NCBI GenBank assembly: GCA_945865705.1
Contig: CAMBEY010000052.1
Coordinates: forward strand, 1-13,007
DNA from: Candidatus Sulfopaludibacter sp. SbA3
Lineage (GTDB): Bacteria; Acidobacteriota; Terriglobia; 2-12-FULL-54-10
Reading direction: 5' to 3'
Length of the DNA: 13,007 nucleotides
The notes beneath the pieces were generated by a model. The model did no database searches and was not told the DNA's origin. It saw nothing but the letters and a program-made list of their open reading frames with translations. The position numbers and the translations under genes were made by a program. Positions 6,745 through 13,007 of the stretch are shown here, one piece after another; the stretch's first letter is position 1, and each line of letters starts with the position of its first letter.

Positions 6745-9261
6745 ATGAGCGACTCTCACGCAGATTCATCTCTCCTGGTTCCAGCCGCGGAACGGAAAGT
6801 TGCCCTTGTCGTCCTGCTCTTCGTGTGCAGCGGCTGCTCGGCGCTGATCTATGAGCTGGTGTGGTTCCAGTTGTTGGAACTGTTCATCGGCTCCTCGACC
6901 GTCTCACTCGGCATCCTGCTGGGAATGTTCATGGGCGGGATGTGCCTGGGCAGCCTCGCCACGCCGCGGCTGGTTTCGCGGCGCCACCATCCGCTTCGCG
7001 TCTACGCGCTGCTGGAACTGGGCATCGGCCTGCTGGGATTGCTCCTGCTGTTCGCCATGCCGACCGTCTCCCACATGTATACAACGTGGGCAGGACCAAC
7101 CGCACTCGGTCTGATATTCCGCGGGGTGGTGGCGGGCGTGTGCCTGCTGCCACCCGCTGCCTTGATGGGCGCGACGCTGCCGGTAATTTCTCGTTGGATG
7201 GAAACCACTCCGCGCGGCGCCTCGTGGCTCGGATTCTTCTATGGCGGCAACATCGCCGGCGCGGTAATGGGGAGCCTCGTGGCCGGCTTCTATCTGCTGC
7301 GGTTCTACGACGTAGCGACGGCAACATATGTTGCAGTGGCAATCAACATCGCGGTAGCGCTGCTCAGCATCGCCATGGCCAAAGCTCTCCCCTACGCGCA
7401 GGCGCAAGCTCAGGTAAACGTGTTGCCGAGTGCATTGCCGAGTGCATTGCCGAGTACATTAGATGATTCGCCCGCGCCGGGAGCTTGGACCGTCTACGTA
7501 ACGATTGCCCTTTCGGGCATGACCGCTCTGGCCTCTGAAGTGATCTGGACGCGACTGCTTTCGCACATCTTCGGAGCCACGGTCTACGCCTTCTCGCTCA
7601 TCCTGGCCGTGTTCCTTCTGGGCCTGGGACTCGGCGCGAGTGCGGGTTCCGCACGGGCCGGAAAATTAGCCCGCCCGCGCGTGGCGCTGGGTTGGTGTCA
7701 ATTATTGCTATGCGCCGCAATGGCCTGGACCGCGCATCAATTGGCCACTTCCCTTCCCTATTGGCCAATCGACGCCGCTTTGGCCGCCGACCCGTGGCGC
7801 CAAATGCGCTTCGATCTGCTGCGTGCGCTCTGGGCGATGTTGCCTCCGGCAATTCTATGGGGAGCGAGTTTCCCCCTGGCACTGGCATCATTGGCAGGCA
7901 TCTCTTCACGCAAGCAAGACCCGGGCCGCTGGGTGGGACGGCTCTACGGAGCCAATACCGTCGGCGCGATCATCGGTTCACTCGCGACGAGTTTGTTGCT
8001 GGTGGCGTGGATGGGCACGCAGCGCTCCCAGCAAGTGCTCATCGCGGTTTCGGCGATCTCAGGGCTGCTGATGCTGACGCCGCTGGCGAAAGCAGGAGAC
8101 ACTCCATCCAGAAAATATTTCGCCGTCGCCATCCTGCTGGCCGTCGTGGGAAGCGCATTGCTGATCGCGAGCGTGCCGGAAACTCCGCGCGAACTGATCG
8201 CCTACGGTCGCCGTGTAAACGCGCCCAGTAACTCCGAAATCATCTATGCCGCCGAGGGACTCACTGCATCGGTGGCGGTCTCCCGAACCGTTTCACCCGA
8301 CACCGGCGAGGAAGTTTTGAACTACCATAGCGCGGGAAAAATTCAGGCATCGAGCGAATGGCAGGACATGCGGCTACAGCGGATATTGGGGCACCTGACG
8401 ACGCTGCTGCCGGAGAATTCCCGCAGCTTTCTGGTCATTGGCTGCGGCGCGGGGATCACGGCGGGCGCGGTCAGCATTGAACCGCATCTCGTGCGCGAGA
8501 CCATCGTGGAGATCGAACCGCTGGTTCCCAAAGTGGTCTCACAGTATTTCAGCCAGCACAACTTCAACGTGATTGCGCAACCGAAGGTTCACGTGCGGAT
8601 TGATGACGGCCGGCACTTTCTGCTGACCACCAAAGAGACCTTCGACGGCATCACCTCCGATCCGTTTGACCCTTGGGTAAAGGGCACGGCCGCGCTCTAC
8701 ACCAAAGAATTTTTCGAGCAGGCGCGGCGGCGGCTGAATCCCGGCGGAGTGCTCACCCAGTTTGTCCAGTTATACGAAACCAACGAGGAGACGGTGAAGA
8801 GCCAGATCGCAACTTTTTTTGAAGTGTTCCCAAAGGGGATGGTATTCGCCAATACTTTGCAGGGCCGTGGCTATGACGTAGTGCTGGTGGGCCGGGCCGA
8901 GTCGAGCACGTCCGGCGCCATCAACGTGGACCGCTTGGAAGCGCGTCTGGACACTCCTGAATATGCGCGCGTGGCAAAATCACTGGAGGAGATCGGATTT
9001 TATTCCGCCGCGGACCTGCTCTCCACCTATATCGGCAACGCCGATGATCTGCATCCGTGGTTAAGCGATGCCGCCATCAACCGCGACAGCAATTTGCGCA
9101 TGCAGTACCTGGCGGGCCTGGGGTTGAACCTGCAACAGGAGAGCGCCATTTACAATCACATGACCGCCTTTGGCCCGCGCTTTGATCCCAAGGTCTTCAG
9201 CGGCTCTGACTCGCTCATCGAATATCTGCAGCGGGCAATCGAGTCCGGCTCCTCGCGGTAA
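6745..9261 (+). CDS. Membrane-anchored spermidine synthase-like protein (fused MFS/spermidine synthase)
   Basis: An 838-residue protein of the fused MFS/spermidine-synthase type. Residues about 18-485 hold some 12-13 membrane helices in two halves that begin alike (CSGCSALIYELVWFQLL and LSGMTALASEVIWTRLL), separated by a linker at about 214-245. The C-terminal cytosolic part (about 490-838) is a Rossmann aminopropyltransferase/methyltransferase-like domain. It has a nucleotide-binding loop VIGCGAG (564-570), acidic VEIEP (588-592), DDGR (620-623) and FDGITSDPFDPW (633-644). D639 and D642 align with the catalytic DxxDP of spermidine synthase (YDVIxxDxxDP). Soluble spermidine synthases are about 290 residues, so the membrane part is extra; substrate and product are not proven. 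ATG 6745 is chosen over in-frame TTG 6727; neither has a good Shine-Dalgarno site. Its stop TAA lies 3 nt from that of the opposing pump gene. Confidence 0.85.
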   Translation: MSDSHADSSLLVPAAERKVALVVLLFVCSGCSALIYELVWFQLLELFIGSSTVSLGILLGMFMGGMCLGSLATPRLVSRRHHPLRVYALLELGIGLLGLLLLFAMPTVSHMYTTWAGPTALGLIFRGVVAGVCLLPPAALMGATLPVISRWMETTPRGASWLGFFYGGNIAGAVMGSLVAGFYLLRFYDVATATYVAVAINIAVALLSIAMAKALPYAQAQAQVNVLPSALPSALPSTLDDSPAPGAWTVYVTIALSGMTALASEVIWTRLLSHIFGATVYAFSLILAVFLLGLGLGASAGSARAGKLARPRVALGWCQLLLCAAMAWTAHQLATSLPYWPIDAALAADPWRQMRFDLLRALWAMLPPAILWGASFPLALASLAGISSRKQDPGRWVGRLYGANTVGAIIGSLATSLLLVAWMGTQRSQQVLIAVSAISGLLMLTPLAKAGDTPSRKYFAVAILLAVVGSALLIASVPETPRELIAYGRRVNAPSNSEIIYAAEGLTASVAVSRTVSPDTGEEVLNYHSAGKIQASSEWQDMRLQRILGHLTTLLPENSRSFLVIGCGAGITAGAVSIEPHLVRETIVEIEPLVPKVVSQYFSQHNFNVIAQPKVHVRIDDGRHFLLTTKETFDGITSDPFDPWVKGTAALYTKEFFEQARRRLNPGGVLTQFVQLYETNEETVKSQIATFFEVFPKGMVFANTLQGRGYDVVLVGRAESSTSGAINVDRLEARLDTPEYARVAKSLEEIGFYSAADLLSTYIGNADDLHPWLSDAAINRDSNLRMQYLAGLGLNLQQESAIYNHMTAFGPRFDPKVFSGSDSLIEYLQRAIESGSSR
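7423..7458. repeat. 12-bp tandem repeat, three copies, in the membrane-protein linker
   Basis: TTGCCGAGTGCA at 7423-7434 and 7435-7446, then TTGCCGAGTACA at 7447-7458 with one change. The unit is read in frame and encodes LPSA-LPSA-LPST in the loop between the two membrane halves. Because the unit is a multiple of 3, copy changes would alter loop length without breaking the frame. Confidence 0.9.
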
Positions 9262-9264
9262 GGT

Positions 9265-12200
9265 CTACTCCGCCTTGGCTTCCTTGGCGGACGGCGCGGA
9301 GCGGTACCGCAGATACAACGGGGGCATCAGGAAAAGATTCAATAGTGTGGATGTGAACAGGCCGCCCAGGATTACCACGGCCATCGGGTGCTCAATTTCA
9401 TGTCCAGGCTTGTTGCCGCCCAGCGCGATGGGAAGCAATGCCAGAGCGGTTGCCAGCGCGGTCATCAGGATCGGCGACAGGCGCTCCTCGGCACCCTGCA
9501 AAACTAGTTCTTCGCCGAATGGTTTGCCTTCCTCCAGCTCCAGATGCCGCCAGTGGCTGACCATCATGATCCCGTTTCGCGCGGCGATTCCCAGCACAGT
9601 TGCAAATCCAACCAACGACCCCAGCGACAATACGCCGCCGGTCAGGAATGCCGCGGCCACGCCGCCGACCAATGCGAATGGCAAGCTGACCATCACCAGC
9701 AGCGCCAGCCGCGTCGAGTGGAAGTCAGCCTGCAGGATCAGGAATATTCCCACCAGCGACAAGAGTGAAAGTAACAGCAGACGATTGCGCGACTCCTGCC
9801 GCGCGGTGTATTCGCCGAGAAACGTGGGATAGTATTCACGCGGAAACTCCATCGCCTGCACACGGCGCTGCACTTCGCGCGCGACCGAGCCCAGGTCCTC
9901 GCCGCGCACATTGGCGGTAACGTCAATGCGGCGCGACGCGGCCTCGCGATTGATGGCGTTCGGCGTGGGCACGATGCGGATATCGGCGACATCGCCGAGA
10001 CTGACCACTCCGCCGGCGGGTGTGTCAATGGTCAGGTTGCGGAACGATTCGATATCGCCGCGCAGGTGATCGTCTCCCCACACCACCACTTGATAGATTT
10101 TCTGCTCTTCGTAAATTTCGCCCACGCGCACTCCGCCGATCAACGCCTTGGCGGCGCGGCGGATCGCTCCCGGCGTAATGCCCAGGCGCTGCGCGACCTC
10201 GGGGCGAATGCGAATCGCCACTTGCGGCACCAGCACTTGCGGCTCAACCTTCAAGTCCACAATGCCGGGAACTTCGCCAACCACCTTGCCCACCTCCGCC
10301 GCCTTCGCGCGCAGGACATCGAGGCTCGGCCCGTAGATGCGCACCACCAGCGACGAGCTGGTGCCGGTTAAGACTTCCTTCACGCGCTCCTTCAAGTAAG
10401 TCAGCAGGTCGCGGTACAGGCCGGGATAGCCATCCACCACCTGCTGAATGCGCGCCACGGTCGGTTGATAATCGACTCCGGGGTCGAGGCTGATCCACAA
10501 TTCCGCGAACTCGGGTCCCACCACTTCGTCGGCGACCTCGGCGCGGCCAATGTGCGAGCCGAAATTGCGCACGCCCGGTATGGCGCGCAGCTCCTTGCTC
10601 ACCTCCACGGTAACGCGCTTCATAGCTTCGAGCGACGTGCCCGGCTTGCCCACCCAGTGCATCAAAAAATCGTATTCCTGAAAGTTGGGAAGAAACTCTT
10701 CGCCGAAGAATGGAACCGCGATCAGGGTGATTCCAAATACAATCGGCAGAAGGATGGCCGCCCGCTTGGGCTTGCTCAGCGCCAGGGGCAGCAGGGCACG
10801 ATAGCGTGTTTTCAGGAAACGCGTCACGGGCGCTTCCCGCGCTTCGCTCTCCGCGACCTTGGGCAGCAGCAGGAGGCACAGCGCCGGCGTCAGCGTCAGC
10901 GCCACTCCCAGCGAGGCCAGCACCGCCAGCACATACGCGCCAGCCAGCGGACGGAAGAACGATCCGGCCAGTCCTTCCAGCATGAACACCGGCAGGAAGA
11001 CCAGCACCACGATCATGGTGGCGTAAAGCACCGCGCTGCGAACTTCCATGGACGCCTGCAACACGACCCGCAACGCGGACTGCGGCACGGCGGCGGTGCG
11101 ATTGAGCCGCAGTCTGCGCAAAATATTTTCGACATCAATAATAGCGTCGTCCACCACCTCGCCGAGCGCGATCACCAGCCCCGCCAGAATCATCGTGTTG
11201 ATCGACGATCCCCGGTAGTGCAGGACCAGCGCGGCCGCCACCAGCGAAATCGGGATCGCGATGCTGCTAATCAGCGCCGCGCGCCACTCGTAAAGAAACG
11301 CGGCCAGGATAAACACCACCAGGATGATGCCGTAGAACAGCGCCCAGCGCAGATTCGCGAGCGACATCTCGATAAAAGTCGCGGGACGGAAGATCGTGGA
11401 ATCCACTTCCACATCCTGCAGGCCGGGCTTCAACGATTCGAGAGCGGCCTCCACGGCCTGGGTCAGTTGCAGCGTGTTGGCCGCCGGCTGTTTTTCGACA
11501 ATCAGCAAAAGCCCCGGGCCGTCGTTGATGACGGCATCGCCGATGGGCGCCGGAAATCCTTCCACGATGGTGGCCACTTCACCCAGCAGGAGCGGCGTGC
11601 CGTTGCGAAACGCCACGGGCACTTCGCGGAGATCGTCTGGTTTCTGGACTGTGGAAACGTGGGTAACCGCCATGCGTTGATTGGGGGTTTCGAGGAATCC
11701 CCCAGCCGCAGGCACCACGGCTTCGCCAGTGACGCGAATCACCTCGTCCAGCGTTACGTTATATGCACGGAGCTTGTCCGGGTCCACGCGCACCTGAATC
11801 TGCCGGTCGCGCTGCCCCCAGATGGCCACGTTGGCCACGCCCGGAACCGCCATCAGGCGCGGACGAATAGTCCACAGCGCCAGCGTGCTCAGCTCCATCT
11901 GCGACAATATTTTCGACGAGACGCCGATCTTCAGCACACGGCTGGTGGACGATAGCGGCGGAAGAATGTGCGGAGGCAAGGCCACCGTGGGCAGACGGCT
12001 CGTGAGCGTGGCCATCTTTTCCTGGACGAGCTGCCGGGCTTCCAGCAGGTCGGTGCCCTCCTGAAAGTAGAGGACCACGGAAGACAGGCCCAGCACGGAT
12101 TTCGAGCGCAGCGTCTTCAGCCGCGAGATGCCAATGAGTGCGTTCTCAATGGGGACCGAGATCAGGCTTTCCACTTCGGCGGTGGACAGGCCGGGCGCTT

Positions 12201-12351
12201 CCGTCTGGATCTCCACGCGCGGCGGAGCGAACTCCGGGAACACGTCGAGCGGCGTGGTGCGCAGGGTGCGGAATCCCACGATCATCAGCACCACAGCCAG
12301 CGCCACCACCACGAAGCGCAAGTTCAGTGAGACGGAGAGTAACCACTTCAT
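9265..12351 (-). CDS. RND efflux pump, inner-membrane permease (CzcA/CusA type)
   Basis: A 1028-residue proton-driven transporter, the usual length for the heavy-metal RND branch. It exports substrate from periplasm or cytoplasm through an adaptor and an outer-membrane channel. Evidence: an N-terminal membrane helix (about 10-29) followed by TPLDVFPEFAPPRVEIQTEAPGLS, typical of this branch; a first large periplasmic loop (about 35-330); helices TM2-TM6 at about 335-495; a second periplasmic loop; and TM8-12 near the C terminus. TM4 carries GEVVDDAIIDVEN (397-409), whose acidic residues D401, D402 and E408 serve the proton relay. Where CusA has the metal-binding YMP, this protein reads FLMHW (562-566), so copper/silver specificity cannot be assumed. 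AGGA (12358-12361 on this strand) precedes ATG by 6 nt. It lies 30 nt behind the adaptor gene and forms one operon with it. Stop TAG. Confidence 0.9.
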   Translation of the reverse strand: MKWLLSVSLNLRFVVVALAVVLMIVGFRTLRTTPLDVFPEFAPPRVEIQTEAPGLSTAEVESLISVPIENALIGISRLKTLRSKSVLGLSSVVLYFQEGTDLLEARQLVQEKMATLTSRLPTVALPPHILPPLSSTSRVLKIGVSSKILSQMELSTLALWTIRPRLMAVPGVANVAIWGQRDRQIQVRVDPDKLRAYNVTLDEVIRVTGEAVVPAAGGFLETPNQRMAVTHVSTVQKPDDLREVPVAFRNGTPLLLGEVATIVEGFPAPIGDAVINDGPGLLLIVEKQPAANTLQLTQAVEAALESLKPGLQDVEVDSTIFRPATFIEMSLANLRWALFYGIILVVFILAAFLYEWRAALISSIAIPISLVAAALVLHYRGSSINTMILAGLVIALGEVVDDAIIDVENILRRLRLNRTAAVPQSALRVVLQASMEVRSAVLYATMIVVLVFLPVFMLEGLAGSFFRPLAGAYVLAVLASLGVALTLTPALCLLLLPKVAESEAREAPVTRFLKTRYRALLPLALSKPKRAAILLPIVFGITLIAVPFFGEEFLPNFQEYDFLMHWVGKPGTSLEAMKRVTVEVSKELRAIPGVRNFGSHIGRAEVADEVVGPEFAELWISLDPGVDYQPTVARIQQVVDGYPGLYRDLLTYLKERVKEVLTGTSSSLVVRIYGPSLDVLRAKAAEVGKVVGEVPGIVDLKVEPQVLVPQVAIRIRPEVAQRLGITPGAIRRAAKALIGGVRVGEIYEEQKIYQVVVWGDDHLRGDIESFRNLTIDTPAGGVVSLGDVADIRIVPTPNAINREAASRRIDVTANVRGEDLGSVAREVQRRVQAMEFPREYYPTFLGEYTARQESRNRLLLLSLLSLVGIFLILQADFHSTRLALLVMVSLPFALVGGVAAAFLTGGVLSLGSLVGFATVLGIAARNGIMMVSHWRHLELEEGKPFGEELVLQGAEERLSPILMTALATALALLPIALGGNKPGHEIEHPMAVVILGGLFTSTLLNLFLMPPLYLRYRSAPSAKEAKAE

Positions 12352-12381
12352 GGAGTGTCCTGTGTGCCTTGTGTGCTGTAG

Positions 12382-13007
12382 TTAGTGCCCTGCGCTGAAT
12401 TCAGTTCCGAACAGTTCAGTGGCTCCGTCTGTTACTACTTTGCTATTCACCGGCGGGCCGTCAGTGAGTACCGCTTCCAGTCCGGCTACATGACTCACTG
12501 TAACTCGGTGTCTCTGGTAGACACCCAAACCGGATGAGACATAGACCCATGAAACAGCCTGATCGTCCGTAAGTACGGAAGCGTGAGGAACCACGAGTGA
12601 CTCCTGCGCATTTCCCTGAGAAAGAGTGACTCCAACCTTCTCGCCCGGTATCAGCCGTCCATCCGAGTTGGCAACTTCATAGTAGACATCCACGCTGGCC
12701 GTGGCCGCATCCGCCGTGGGAGGCGCATGGACAGGCAATCCCCGCACCGACCCCGCCGCCGTTTGCCCGGTCAGCCCGTGAATGGACGCCGCCGCGCCGC
12801 GATTCAGCAAGGGCCGGTCGCTGACCGAGACCGGTACGCGAACCCAAAGGGTATCGAGGCTGATGACTTCGAACAGCGCGGCGGCGGCGGGCACCACCTG
12901 CCCCGGAACCACGTAGACCTTCTGCAGAATGCCGTCGCGCGGAGCAGTAACCGCCAAACTGTAATCAGCGTCCATGGGCGCCTGCTGCAGACGCTTCAGC
13001 CGCTCCT
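12382..13007 (-). CDS. RND periplasmic adaptor (HlyD/membrane fusion protein), 5' end missing
   Basis: The C-terminal 207 residues of the adaptor that links the RND pump to an outer-membrane channel; the gene continues beyond the window. The in-frame ATG at 12975 is internal, because the frame stays open upstream and reads ERLKRLQQAP, the end of the coiled-coil hairpin. Then come the second half of the lipoyl domain (TAPRDGILQKVYVVPGQVV), the beta-barrel (LFEVISLDTLWVRVPVSVSD...LIPGEKVGVTL) and the membrane-proximal domain (SLVVPHASVLTDDQAVSWVYV). No His-rich or Met-rich metal-binding tail is seen in the visible part. It stops (TAA) 30 nt before the pump start, so the two are co-transcribed; the outer-membrane partner, if present, lies to the right outside the window. 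Confidence 0.88.
   Translation of the reverse strand, partial: ERLKRLQQAPMDADYSLAVTAPRDGILQKVYVVPGQVVPAAAALFEVISLDTLWVRVPVSVSDRPLLNRGAAASIHGLTGQTAAGSVRGLPVHAPPTADAATASVDVYYEVANSDGRLIPGEKVGVTLSQGNAQESLVVPHASVLTDDQAVSWVYVSSGLGVYQRHRVTVSHVAGLEAVLTDGPPVNSKVVTDGATELFGTEFSAGH

Noticed and set aside
10465..11955. 496-residue plus-strand open frame opposite the RND pump
   Set aside because: It lies inside the well-supported pump gene and has a His/Gln/Arg-rich, low-complexity composition typical of an antisense shadow in GC-rich DNA.

Overview
This 13 kb window is GC-rich bacterial chromosome, most likely from an acidobacterium or a relative. The pointer is the first gene, an outer-membrane receptor with an N-terminal carboxypeptidase-regulatory-like domain and Oar-type barrel motifs, a family strongly expanded in Acidobacteriota. 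The assignment is inferred from protein style, not from a marker gene.

Layout, left to right. (1) 153-3146 (+): TonB-dependent-receptor-like barrel with a shortened plug region. (2) 3202-3375: promoter and tRNA-Pro(CGG) with encoded CCA. (3) 3710-5974 (+): a secreted, NHL-like beta-propeller protein of about a dozen blades, cut at codon 449 by one in-frame TGA (5054-5056). The reading frame and blade repeat continue unbroken across the TGA, and one strong intrinsic terminator follows at 6002-6042. (4) 6108-6726 (+): a toxin-antitoxin pair, with a BrnT/RelE-like small toxin followed by a CopG-type ribbon-helix-helix antitoxin. A promoter containing a 12-bp palindrome lies in front and seems to give a leaderless toxin mRNA. 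(5) 6745-9261 (+): a membrane-anchored spermidine-synthase-like protein (fused MFS/spermidine synthase). (6) 9265-13007 (-): an RND efflux operon transcribed towards the left. The adaptor (HlyD/MFP, cut by the window edge) comes first, then the CzcA/CusA-type inner-membrane pump. Its last gene meets the spermidine-synthase gene tail to tail with 3 bases between the stops.

Most interesting point: the TGA inside the beta-propeller gene is followed by a perfect 8-bp hairpin with a GGA loop (5080-5098). The loop starts 31 nt after the TGA. This spacing and the G-starting loop fit the general description of a bacterial SECIS element, so the gene may encode an undescribed selenoprotein propeller (Sec449). 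A recent nonsense mutation or a sequencing error remains a serious alternative. None of the other seven stop codons in the window is TGA. The genes look like several independent units rather than one pathway: cell-envelope functions (receptor, secreted propeller, efflux pump, membrane enzyme) with a small toxin-antitoxin module between them.
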